Source of the DNA: Plantactinospora sp. KBS50
GTDB lineage: Bacteria > Actinomycetota > Actinomycetes > Mycobacteriales > Micromonosporaceae
Length of the DNA: 64,000 bases
Assembly: GCF_002285795.1 (NCBI RefSeq)
Contig: NZ_CP022961.1
Location: forward strand, 5,584,001-5,648,000
Direction: 5' to 3'
The notes beneath the pieces are model-generated. The model saw only the letters and a list, made by a program, of their open reading frames with translations. It was not told the DNA's origin and searched no databases. The position numbers and the translations under genes are program-made. Below are positions 51,969 through 59,224 of the stretch, in pieces. Every line of letters begins with the position of its first letter. Positions within the stretch are counted from its first letter, which is position 1.

Positions 51969-53046
51969 CGGTCGGCCCCGCCCCATCCGTCCGGCCCGCC
52001 ACGGCTTCGATCAGGGTCCAGGGCAGCCGCCAGCGTGACGGGAGTTGGTGAGCGGCCGCACCGTCCGGGAAGGGTGTTGTCGACGATTCGAGGAAGCCCG
52101 CGCCGCGCAGTTCCCCCTCAAGGTCGAGCCCGAGCAGGTCGGGCATGTAGGGCTCGCCGTTGCGCCGGGCATGGCCGAGGTGGAAGAACAGCCCCAGCGT
52201 CTGTCCGGGGATCCGATAGAAGTCCAGAATCGCCAGCCGTCCCCCGGGGCGCAGCACCCGGCGGGCCGCCCGGAGAAAGGCCAGCACCGCCGCCTGCGGC
52301 ATCTCGTGGATCAGCATGGTCGCGGTCACCACGTCGAAGCTCGCATCCGGATAGGGACCCAGGTCCTCGGCCCGTGCCTGACGCAGGTGCACGGGTCGGC
52401 CCCGGGTCACCGCATGGTGGTGCGCGACCCGCAGGGCCGGTGCGCTCAGGTCGCAGCCGGCCAGCCAGGCATCGGGCAGCAGCGGCGCCAGCGCATCGAG
52501 GGTGCGACCGAAGCCGCAGCCCACGTCCAGGACACGCGCGGGCCGCAGGCCCGCGATGTGTGCGGCCAGCGCGTCGTGTACGGACACGTTCTCGTTCGAC
52601 ATCATCGTGGTGGACCCGGCCGCCCACTCGTAGACCACTCCGTCGTAGTCACGGCTGTGGATTCCGCCGGGTACCAGATGGAAGTCGGTCTCCCGGTAGT
52701 AGGCGGGCAGCTCGATGTCGGGGTCGAGCACCAGCCGCTCGGCGTGCAGGCTCGCCGTACGGTCCAACTCGGCGGTAATGGCGCCGCTCTGCCTGCGCGC
52801 CGCCTGGAGCAACCCCCGAGGCCCGCAGTACTTCTCCTGCTGAAGATGCTGCTCCAGCCAGCCGAACACCTGGTATGCCGCGGAGGTCGACATCGCCCGC
52901 TCCAGTCCCGGGACGTCGGTGTCGGGGTCCAGCCGCAGAATCTCCTCGGCCTGGTCGACCACCGTCCGGTAGAGCGGGCCCGCCCAGTAGCGCCGGATCG
53001 CCAGCACCAGTTCCTGCTGGACCCGTGCCTCGAAGTCAAGCTGCAC
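51958..53046 (-). CDS. SAM-dependent methyltransferase with N-terminal extension
   Basis: This 362-aa protein has an N-terminal domain of about 170 residues (YWAGPLYRTVVDQAEEILRL and so on) of unknown type and a C-terminal class I methyltransferase: VLDVGCGFGRTLDALAPLLP (SAM motif I), VHLRQARAEDLG, FDVVTATMLIHEMPQ and VLRPGGRLAILDFYR. A methyltransferase is unusual in a catabolic operon and may modify the imported substrate or act on a cofactor. The GTG at 53046 overlaps the 88-aa gene by 11 bp. Confidence 0.85.
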   Translation of the reverse strand: MQLDFEARVQQELVLAIRRYWAGPLYRTVVDQAEEILRLDPDTDVPGLERAMSTSAAYQVFGWLEQHLQQEKYCGPRGLLQAARRQSGAITAELDRTASLHAERLVLDPDIELPAYYRETDFHLVPGGIHSRDYDGVVYEWAAGSTTMMSNENVSVHDALAAHIAGLRPARVLDVGCGFGRTLDALAPLLPDAWLAGCDLSAPALRVAHHHAVTRGRPVHLRQARAEDLGPYPDASFDVVTATMLIHEMPQAAVLAFLRAARRVLRPGGRLAILDFYRIPGQTLGLFFHLGHARRNGEPYMPDLLGLDLEGELRGAGFLESSTTPFPDGAAAHQLPSRWRLPWTLIEAVAGRTDGAGPTDDV

Positions 53047-53302
53047 GGCGCGCCTCGCTCAGCGGGGCCAGCCATGCCTCAACCATCTCGTCGGCCCGCC
53101 GAGCCACCCAGTCCGCCTCGACCGGTGACAGTGGAGCACCGAGTTGTGGCGGCCTGGCGCGCACCTCGGCGCTCACCCGGATCACGGCCTCCTCCAACCG
53201 CCGCTGCCGGGCGGCCTGTAGAAGCAGTTCGCCGGCCAGGCCGAGCGACGACGCGAGTACGGCGGACACGGACGGTGGAGCGAAGTTCGGCGGAGTGCTC
53301 AT
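53036..53302 (-). CDS. Hypothetical small protein, 88 aa, operon leader gene
   Basis: An 88-aa, mainly helical protein (LASSLGLAGELLLQAARQRRLEEAVIRVSAEVRAR, then VEADWVARRADEMVEAWLAPLSEARR). No metal site, signal or TM segment is visible, and I recognise no family. AGGAG is 7 nt before the ATG at 53302. It is the first gene of the long minus-strand operon and overlaps the methyltransferase gene by 11 bp, suggesting a small partner of that enzyme. Confidence 0.7.
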   Translation of the reverse strand: MSTPPNFAPPSVSAVLASSLGLAGELLLQAARQRRLEEAVIRVSAEVRARPPQLGAPLSPVEADWVARRADEMVEAWLAPLSEARRAA

Positions 53303-53484
53303 CCAGCGCTCCTCGCTAGGAGACGTTCCTCAGGACGAAACGAGATTCCGTTTTTTTACCACCGACGCACGTGGAGGTCAACGGCTCTGAGCACGTCAAA
53401 CGCCATCGACAGCTCTCCAGAAGTCTTGCAGGAAGCCGAATCGAGGGCTTTACGCATGAAATATATTATGTATGATCTAGCGTC
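53303..53484. promoter_or_regulatory. Divergent AT-rich control region of the catabolic cluster
   Basis: This 182-bp gap drives the minus-strand operon and the plus-strand caiB-maoC-acd-gntR operon. It is markedly AT-rich for this DNA, with TTTTTTTA at 53352-53359 and ATGAAATATATTATGTATGATC at 53456-53477 (quoted in two halves: ATGAAATATAT and TATGTATGATC). The latter is an imperfect dyad (ATATAT...ATGTAT) compatible with an FCD-type GntR operator. A smaller dyad AGGA-N5-TCCT is near 53318-53330. Confidence 0.6.
53449..53476 (+). promoter_or_regulatory. Promoter of caiB2-maoC-acd-gntR, probably leaderless
   Basis: TTTACG at 53449-53454 and TATGAT at 53471-53476 are separated by 16 nt. TATGAT ends 8 nt before the ATG at 53485, so the transcript starts at or just before the start codon. 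The -10 lies inside the AT-rich dyad, so a bound regulator would repress. Confidence 0.55.
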
Positions 53485-54684
53485 ATGGTCGACGCCGCCC
53501 CCGTAGCCGGACCCCTCGACGGGCTCCTGGTGGTCGCCCTGGAGCAAGCCGTGGCGGTCCCCTTCGCGACCAGGCAGCTGATCGACCTCGGCGCCCGGGT
53601 CATCAAAATCGAGCGCCCCGGCGCCGGCGACTTCGCCCGCGGCTACGACCGCTCGGTGCTGGGCCAGTCCAGTTACTTCGTCTGGCTCAACCGCGGCAAG
53701 GAGTCACTGTCCCTGGACGTCAAGCGGCCCGCCGCCCAGCAGATCGTTCACGGTCTGCTCGGCCGAGCCGACATCTTCGTGCAGAATCTCGCCCCCGGTG
53801 CCGCCGCGCGGCTCGGACTCGACGCGCGCACCCTCGCCGCGCGGTACCCGCGCCTGATCGCCGGAGACCTGACCGGCTACGGAAGCGACGGACCGGATGC
53901 CGGACGCAAGGCATACGACCTGCTCATCCAGTGTGATACGGGCCTGGCCCGGCTGACCGGCCCGCCGGGTGAGCCGCTGCGAGCGGGCATCTCCCTGGCC
54001 GATGTCGCCGGTGGCATGTACCTGCTGACGGCCCTGCTCAGCTGCGTCACCGAGCGCGCGCGCACCGGCCGGGGCCGCAGCTTCGAGGTGTCCCTGTTGG
54101 ACAGCCTGGCCGAGTGGCTGGGCCAGCCGATCGCCTACGCCGCCGGCAGCGGGCAGGATCCGCCGCACGCCGGCCTGGCCCATCCCTCGATCAGCCCCTA
54201 CGGCCCCTACCCGACCAAGGACGGCACGGTCATGATCGCCATCCAGAACGACCGCGAGTGGGACCGGCTCTGCCGCTGCTTGCTGGGTGAACCCGATCTG
54301 GCCACCGACCCCCGGCTCTCCACCAACAGTGCCCGGGTGGCCGCACGCGCCGAGGTTGACGCGCGGATCCGCGCGGTCACGACGACCCTCGACAGCGCGG
54401 CCCTGACCGCCCGGCTCGACGCCGCGGGCATCGCCAACACCAGGGTCAGCTCGGTGACCGAGTTCCTCAGCCACCCCCAGCTACGCGAGCGCGGCAGATG
54501 GCAGGCCGTGCAGACGCCCGCCGGACAGATCGAGGCGCTCCTGCCGCCGGTCATCTTCCACGACGGCCCACCCCCGCCCATGCCCGCCGTCCCGGCTCCC
54601 GGACAGCACACCGAGACCCTGCTCCGCGAACTCGGCCTGACCGGCGATGCCATCGAGGCCCTGCGCGAAAGCGGAACCGTATGA
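53485..54684 (+). CDS. CaiB/BaiF type III CoA-transferase (copy 2)
   Basis: This 399-aa family III CoA-transferase has LLVVALEQAVAVPFATRQLIDLGARVIKIERPGAGDFARGYD, YFVWLNRGKESLSLDVK and SRLIAGDLTGYG-like motifs. At the catalytic Asp position it reads SFEVSLLDSL, with Glu in place of the usual Asp, a variation known in some members. It heads the plus-strand operon and its stop overlaps the maoC ATG by 4 bp. It likely activates or transfers CoA to the acid degraded by MaoC and the dehydrogenase. Confidence 0.9.
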   Translation: MVDAAPVAGPLDGLLVVALEQAVAVPFATRQLIDLGARVIKIERPGAGDFARGYDRSVLGQSSYFVWLNRGKESLSLDVKRPAAQQIVHGLLGRADIFVQNLAPGAAARLGLDARTLAARYPRLIAGDLTGYGSDGPDAGRKAYDLLIQCDTGLARLTGPPGEPLRAGISLADVAGGMYLLTALLSCVTERARTGRGRSFEVSLLDSLAEWLGQPIAYAAGSGQDPPHAGLAHPSISPYGPYPTKDGTVMIAIQNDREWDRLCRCLLGEPDLATDPRLSTNSARVAARAEVDARIRAVTTTLDSAALTARLDAAGIANTRVSSVTEFLSHPQLRERGRWQAVQTPAGQIEALLPPVIFHDGPPPPMPAVPAPGQHTETLLRELGLTGDAIEALRESGTV

Positions 54685-55208
54685 CCACGCACACCGGATG
54701 GAACGGCCGCCATCTTGAGGACTTCACCGTCGGTGACCGATATCTGCACGCCCTGGGCCGGACCGTCAACTCCACCGACAACTCCTGGTTCACCCTACTG
54801 ACGCAGAACACGGCGCCACTGCACTTTGACCACCGTTATGCCGCGGCGACACCCTTCGGCAGGCCGCTGGTCAACTCATGCCTCACCCTCGCGATCGTCA
54901 CCGGACAGAGCGTGGCAGACGTATCGCAGAACGTATTGGCCAACCTTGCCTGGGACGAGGTACGCCTGCCCCACCCCGTCTTCGAGGGCGACACGCTCTA
55001 CTCGGAATCGGAGGTCCTCGCCGTCCGGCCGAGCGCCAGCCGCCCCGAGGCGGGAGTGGTCACCGTACGCACCACGGGCCGCAACCAGGACGGAATCCCC
55101 GTGATCACCTTCCGCCGCACGCTACTGGTCTATCGGCGCGGCCACGGCCCCGGCACCCGCCCGCCGGTGCCCGACGACAGGAGCCCCCATGGACACGCTC
55201 AACGCTGA
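54681..55208 (+). CDS. MaoC-family acyl-CoA hydratase (itaconyl/mesaconyl-CoA type)
   Basis: This 175-aa single hot-dog hydratase has FTVGDRYLHALGRTV, WFTLLTQNTAPLHFDHRYA (hydratase motif with catalytic Asp/His), PFGRPLVNSCLTLAIVTG and HPVFEGDTLYSESEVLAVRPSASRP. These phrases are close to the actinobacterial hydratases encoded next to CitE-type lyases and FadE19 (the Rv2498c-Rv2500c region of M. tuberculosis) that act in itaconate and leucine dissimilation. It should hydrate a C5-type enoyl-CoA for cleavage by a CitE lyase. It overlaps the dehydrogenase gene by 20 bp. Confidence 0.9.
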   Translation: MTTHTGWNGRHLEDFTVGDRYLHALGRTVNSTDNSWFTLLTQNTAPLHFDHRYAAATPFGRPLVNSCLTLAIVTGQSVADVSQNVLANLAWDEVRLPHPVFEGDTLYSESEVLAVRPSASRPEAGVVTVRTTGRNQDGIPVITFRRTLLVYRRGHGPGTRPPVPDDRSPHGHAQR

Positions 55209-56345
55209 CGAGCAGGAGATAGTCTCGCTGGTCGCCCGATTCGTCGACCGCGAGGTCCGACCGGTCGCCCGGCCGCTGGAACACGACAACGCCTATCCCG
55301 AGTCGCTCATCGAGCAGATGAAGTCGCTCGGAGTGTTCGGCCTGACCGTCCCGGCCCCGTACGGCGAGTACCACGTCTCCGCCGCGTGCTACGCGCTGGT
55401 CACCGAGGAACTCGCCCGAGGCTGGATGAGCCTCGCCGGCGCGTTCGGCGGTCACTCGGTGGTGTGCCATCTGATCAGCCGGTTCGGCACGGACGAGCAG
55501 CGTTCCCGATACCTGCCCCGGCTGGCGACCGGCGGGCTGCGCGCCACGATGGCCCTGACCGAACCGGGCGGCGGATCGGACCTGCAAGCCATGCGAACCG
55601 TCGCCCGGCCCTGCGACGGCGGCTGGTCGGTCAGTGGGGCGAAAACCTGGATCAGCAACGCCCGGCACTGCGGACTGATCGCGCTGCTGTGCCTGACCGA
55701 CGCGCAGAGCCGCCCAGCCCACCAGGGCGTGTCGATCCTGCTCGTCGAACCCGGACCCGGGCTCACCATCTCCCGGGACCTGCCCAAGCTCGGATACAAG
55801 GGGGTCGAGAGCTGCGAGCTCTCCTTCGACGAGATGCCGGTACCCGGCAACGCGCTGCTCGGGGTGAGCCCGGCCACGGGTTCGCCCAGATGATGGGCGG
55901 CCTCGAACTCGGCCGGGTACAGGTGGCCGCCCGCGCCATCGGCGTCGCCCGCGCCGCCTTCGACGACGCGCTGCGCTACTCCCAGGAGCGGCACACCTTC
56001 GGTCGCCCGATCGTCGAGCATCAGAGCATCGGCAACTACCTCGCCGGCATGGCCACGAACATCACCGCCGCCCGGATGCTCAACCTCCACGCCGCGCAAC
56101 GAATCGACCGGGGCCAGCGCGCCGATCTTGAGGCAGGGATGGCCAAGCTGTTCGCCTCCGAGATGGCTCAGGAAGCCGCGCTCAACGCGCTGCGCGTTCA
56201 CGGCGGGTACGGGTATTCAACGGAGTTCGATGTGGAAAGGTACTATCGCGACACGCCGCTGATGCTCGTCGGGGAAGGCACCAACGAGATCCAGCGCAAC
56301 ATCATCGTCAAGGAGCTGGTCCGCCGCGGCGGGCTGGACCTGTGA
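55189..56345 (+). CDS. Acyl-CoA dehydrogenase, apparent 1-nt frameshift
   Basis: From ATG 55189 (AGGAG upstream) the first frame covers the N-terminal and middle domains (LTEPGGGSDLQAMRT, KTWISNARHCGLIALL), and stops at 55893. One extra G in the GGGG run at 55861-55864 joins it to EPGHGFAQMMGGLELGRVQVAARAIGVARAAF, SQERHTFGRPI, VHGGYGYSTEFDVERYYRD and EGTNEIQRNIIVKELV, the FAD-binding C-terminal domain. Restored length is 385 aa, normal for the family. It would oxidise an acyl-CoA to the enoyl-CoA used by MaoC. Confidence 0.87.
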
Positions 56346-57130
56346 CCCGGGAGCCCGATCACCCGGCCCCGGCAGAACAACAGGAGCTGGGATTGAACAC
56401 GGTCGCCCGGGACCTGCCCGCGTTGCAGGAAACAGTCCGCCTGCCGGACCAGTCGCCGCAGCGCCGCCCCCAGCTCAACGACGAGGCCGCCTCCTACGTC
56501 CGCGAACTGATCCTCACCGGCCAGCTCCAGCCCGGCGAGTTCATCCGCATGGACCGAATTGCCCGCGATCTCAGGATCAGCACCACACCGGTTCGAGAGG
56601 GCCTACTCGCCCTGCGGGGTGAGGGGTTCGTGCAGTTGGAGCAGCGACGCGGGTTCACCGTGGCCCCGCTGTCCCCCTCCGACATCCAGGACGTCTTCGC
56701 CGCACAGGCCGTGCTGGCAGGCGAGTTGGCAGCACGGGCGGCGCAGCGGATCAGCGCGGAGCAGACCAACGAGCTGCAACGGCTTCAGCAAACCCTCGTC
56801 GACGCCGTGGAACAGGGCCAGACCGCCCGCGTCGAAGCCCTCAACCACGACTTCCACTGGATGATCAATCACATCGCGGATGCTCCCAAGATCGCCTGGC
56901 TGTTGTCCGTCGGCGGGCGGTACGTACCCCGTCGCTTCTACGCCACCATCGCGGGTTGGCCACAGGCGTCGGCGGAGGACCACGCGACGGTCCTGACCGC
57001 GCTCACCCGCAACGACGCCGAAGCCAGCCGCGAAGCGATGGCCCAGCACATGCTGCACGCCGGCGACCTGCTGGCAGGCCATCTCAGTCAGCTGCGCCAG
57101 GCCCTCGACACGAGCCGGAACACCGGATAG
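56342..57130 (+). CDS. GntR/FCD-family transcriptional regulator
   Basis: This 262-aa regulator has a winged helix (AASYVRELILTGQLQPGEFIRMDRIARDLRISTTPVREGLLALRGEGFV, about residues 50-105) and a C-terminal FCD helical domain (IQDVFAAQAVLAGELAARAAQRI, LNHDFHWMINHIA, AEDHATVLTAL) with likely metal-binding Asp/His. FCD regulators sense carboxylic acids and usually repress the adjacent operon. The GTG overlaps the dehydrogenase stop by 4 bp. The likely operator is the AT-rich dyad at 53456-53477. Confidence 0.92.
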   Translation: MTREPDHPAPAEQQELGLNTVARDLPALQETVRLPDQSPQRRPQLNDEAASYVRELILTGQLQPGEFIRMDRIARDLRISTTPVREGLLALRGEGFVQLEQRRGFTVAPLSPSDIQDVFAAQAVLAGELAARAAQRISAEQTNELQRLQQTLVDAVEQGQTARVEALNHDFHWMINHIADAPKIAWLLSVGGRYVPRRFYATIAGWPQASAEDHATVLTALTRNDAEASREAMAQHMLHAGDLLAGHLSQLRQALDTSRNTG

Positions 57131-57161
57131 CGCCAGGCTCGTCCAGCGAAGCGACACCGGA

Positions 57162-57208
57162 AACGACTGAACCGCACCCCCGGAAGCCGGGGATGCGGTT
57201 CAGTCGTT
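57162..57208. terminator. Large bidirectional hairpin terminator
   Basis: AACGACTGAACCGCA and its exact complement form a 15-bp stem; inside it, after a C:A mismatch, CCCCGG pairs with CCGGGG around an AAG loop. It closes the plus-strand gntR operon and lies 7 bp beyond the 3' end of the minus-strand tRNA. Confidence 0.85.
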
Positions 57209-57215
57209 CACCACG

Positions 57216-57292
57216 TGGTAGCGGGGACAGGATTTGAACCTGCGACCTCTGGGTTATGAGCCCAGCGAGCTACCGAGCTGCTCCACCCCGCG
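57216..57292 (-). tRNA. tRNA-fMet(CAU), initiator, copy 1 (CCA encoded)
   Basis: A 74-nt cloverleaf plus an encoded 3' CCA (57216-57218). The anticodon arm is CTGGG-CTCATAA-CCCAG (anticodon CAU) with the three consecutive G:C pairs of initiator tRNAs. Position 1 is C opposite U72, the unpaired acceptor end that lets the transformylase and IF2 recognise it. TTCAAATC is the T-loop. It is transcribed toward the hairpin at 57162-57208. Confidence 0.97.
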
Positions 57293-57361
57293 TCGGCCTT
57301 ACCAGTCTAGATCACGTTCCGGACGCCCGCCAATCGGGGGCGGAATCCGGGCCGAAAACGA

Positions 57362-57396
57362 CGGAAGGCCCTCCAGGAATCCCGGAGGACCTTCCG
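57362..57396 (-). terminator. Terminator after tRNA-fMet copy 2
   Basis: CGGAAGG and CCTTCCG flank a CCTCC/GGAGG inner stem with an 8-nt loop, 5 bp beyond the 3' end of the second tRNA on the minus strand, separating the two tRNA units. Confidence 0.7.
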
Positions 57397-57401
57397 ACCA
57401 G

Positions 57402-57475
57402 TAGCGGGGACAGGATTTGAACCTGCGACCTCTGGGTTATGAGCCCAGCGAGCTACCGAGCTGCTCCACCCCGCG
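57402..57475 (-). tRNA. tRNA-fMet(CAU), initiator, copy 2 (CCA not encoded)
   Basis: The 74-nt body is identical to copy 1, including the C1/U72 mismatch and the three G:C anticodon-stem pairs. The next bases on the minus strand read CTG, so CCA must be added after transcription. Its own hairpin terminator follows at once, so the two copies are separate units and not a simple polycistron. Confidence 0.97.
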
Positions 57476-57558
57476 TCGGTAGACACAACCCTAGCGCACC
57501 CGCTCCCGGGGCGGCAAAACGCCCCCCGGTTCGCGGCATTCCTGGCCCGGATCGCCGC

Positions 57559-58479
57559 TCAGCCGAGCCAGGCCCGGATCGCCCGGTCCGCCCGGTCGGC
57601 GTAGTCGTCGGCCAGCGCGCGGTCCGCGGACGTACCCTCCCAGCCCTCGACCACCAGGAAGGTGAGCACGTCGCCCACCCGCACCACCCAGACCAGGCTG
57701 CTCACCGTGGCGGCGGTGGCGTCGCTGACGTACGGGTCGGGCTGCCGGATCTCCACCAGCAGCGCGGCGTCACCGTGCCCGGACTGCCGCAGCACCTGCT
57801 GGCTGCGGGTGACGCCGTCCTGCGTCCAGGTGGGGCAGGCCGGGATGCGCTCCCGCAGCCACCGCAGGTAGGCGTCCGCCTGGCCGGCGGACTGGCTGTA
57901 GATGGTCTGACCGACGGTACCGGCCGGCGCCCGCCCGGCGGACGCGCCAGGCGAGCGGTACACGACCGTCCGGGTCCGTTGGGCCAGCACCCCCGCCGGC
58001 CCGGGTCCGCCGCAGGGCGGGCGCAGCGACGTGCCGGCCGTGGAGAACACCGGCTGCTCACCGTGGCTCGTCGCGGCCGGCTGTACGAAGAACGCCCGGT
58101 CCGGGATCGCGGTCGGCGGCTGGGCGTTCCGCGCCGATCCGGCGCCGGCGCTCGGCGTACCGGGCGCGACGGTCGGGGCGGGTGGGGTGGGCGGCGTCGG
58201 CGGCGCGGACGCCGGGTTGGACGGCGGCACGGAGGGGCGGTCCGGCTGCGTCGTCGGCGACGCCACCGGCGGGGGCGTGACCGGGCTCGGCCCCGCGGCC
58301 AGCAGCCGGGTGCCGACCACGGTGCCGCCGACCAGCACGGCCACCGCGGTCACGGCGGCCGCGGCCCGCCGCCGGGCCCGCCGGTCGGCCCGCCGGCGCA
58401 GGCTCTCCGGCCGGTCCAGTTCCACCGCCGGTACGTCGGTTGCCAGCGACCGGTACAGCCGGGACAGCTCAGTTGACAT
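57559..58479 (-). CDS. Single-pass membrane protein, probable partner of the ECF sigma factor
   Basis: This 306-aa protein has a cytosolic N-terminus (MSTELSRLYRSLATDVPAVELDRPESLRRRADRRARRR), one transmembrane helix at about 41-60, a Pro/Ser/Thr-rich linker (about 64-110) and an outer domain with four cysteines (PPCGGPGP, IPACPTW and others). The ATG at 58479 overlaps the sigma-factor stop by 11 bp, so it is probably its anti-sigma or regulatory partner. No ZAS zinc motif is present, so it would be a different anti-sigma type. Confidence 0.75.
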   Translation of the reverse strand: MSTELSRLYRSLATDVPAVELDRPESLRRRADRRARRRAAAAVTAVAVLVGGTVVGTRLLAAGPSPVTPPPVASPTTQPDRPSVPPSNPASAPPTPPTPPAPTVAPGTPSAGAGSARNAQPPTAIPDRAFFVQPAATSHGEQPVFSTAGTSLRPPCGGPGPAGVLAQRTRTVVYRSPGASAGRAPAGTVGQTIYSQSAGQADAYLRWLRERIPACPTWTQDGVTRSQQVLRQSGHGDAALLVEIRQPDPYVSDATAATVSSLVWVVRVGDVLTFLVVEGWEGTSADRALADDYADRADRAIRAWLG

Positions 58480-58978
58480 CGGTGACCTCCTCGAACGTGT
58501 CGAGCGAGACCGGCAGCAGCTCCGCAAGCCGGAGCCGGCCACGGGACAGCCAGGACTTGACCGTGCCCGGCGCCGCGCCGGTCTCCGCGGCGATCTCGGC
58601 CACCGACATGTCACACAGGTAGTGCAGCGCGAGCGCCTGCCGGTAGGTCACGGGAAGTTGCCGCAGCGCCTCGACCAGCAGCACGGTCTCCTCGCCGGGT
58701 GGCCGCACGTCCGGTGGTGGGCCGAGCCGGCGCATGGCCACCCGCCAGCCGCGCAGCCGCCGCCAGCGGTCGGCCGCGAGCCGCGCCACCACCAGCCGGA
58801 CCCACGCCTCCGGGGCCGGATGGGCCACCAGCGTGCGCCACTGCCGCCAGGCCCGGGTGTACGCCTCCTGGGCCAGGTCCTGCCCCTCGGTGCGATCCCC
58901 CACCACGGCGTAGGCGTACCGGAGCGTGCGCAGCGACGTGCTCCGGTAGAAGTCGTCGAAGCTGGCCGCATCCCGCAT
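58469..58978 (-). CDS. SigE-family ECF RNA polymerase sigma factor
   Basis: This 169-aa group 4 sigma factor has a SigE-family region 2 (FDDFYRSTSLRTLRYAYAVVGDRTEGQDLAQEAYTRAWRQW) and region 4 (LPVTYRQALALHYLCDMSVAEIAAETGAAPGTVKSWLSRGRLRLAELL). It belongs to the actinobacterial SigE (ECF41-unrelated, short) group with no SnoaL domain. It is followed by an overlapping membrane protein. An octamer repeat array lies 96-175 bp upstream of its start and may influence its promoter. Confidence 0.92.
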   Translation of the reverse strand: MRDAASFDDFYRSTSLRTLRYAYAVVGDRTEGQDLAQEAYTRAWRQWRTLVAHPAPEAWVRLVVARLAADRWRRLRGWRVAMRRLGPPPDVRPPGEETVLLVEALRQLPVTYRQALALHYLCDMSVAEIAAETGAAPGTVKSWLSRGRLRLAELLPVSLDTFEEVTDVN

Positions 58979-59073
58979 GACGCCACCCCGTCTCCCGCAC
59001 CCGTCGACACCTCTGCCCGGGAAACGGTCGGCGGTGCCATCGGGTTGCAGCGGCGGTGCCGGCGGTGCCGGCG

Positions 59074-59153
59074 CTCCGGTACTCCGGTACTCCGGTACTC
59101 CGGTACTCCGGTACTCCGGTACTCCGGCGCTCCGGCGCTCCGGCGCTCCGGCG
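59074..59153. repeat. Tandem octamer array: 6 x CTCCGGTA then 4 x CTCCGGCG
   Basis: Ten perfect 8-bp units occupy 80 bp upstream of the ECF sigma gene. The first six end in TA, the last four in CG, with no other variation. Such pure short repeats are prone to slippage and may be length-variable. The unit contains CCGG and could present a protein-binding site every 8 bp. Confidence 0.92.
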
Positions 59154-59224
59154 CACGATGCCGGCCAGCCCGGTGGGCCGCCGGGTGGTGGCGGCCCGCC
59201 GGGCTGGTGCGGGCGGGTGCGGGG

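Noticed and set aside
33500-57130. Integrative element or genomic island with its own mobility genes
   Set aside because: No integrase, recombinase, transposase or direct att repeats were found, although the cluster ends beside tRNA genes.
59074-59153. Octamer array as a CRISPR array
   Set aside because: Units are 8 bp, contiguous and without spacers, and no cas genes are near.
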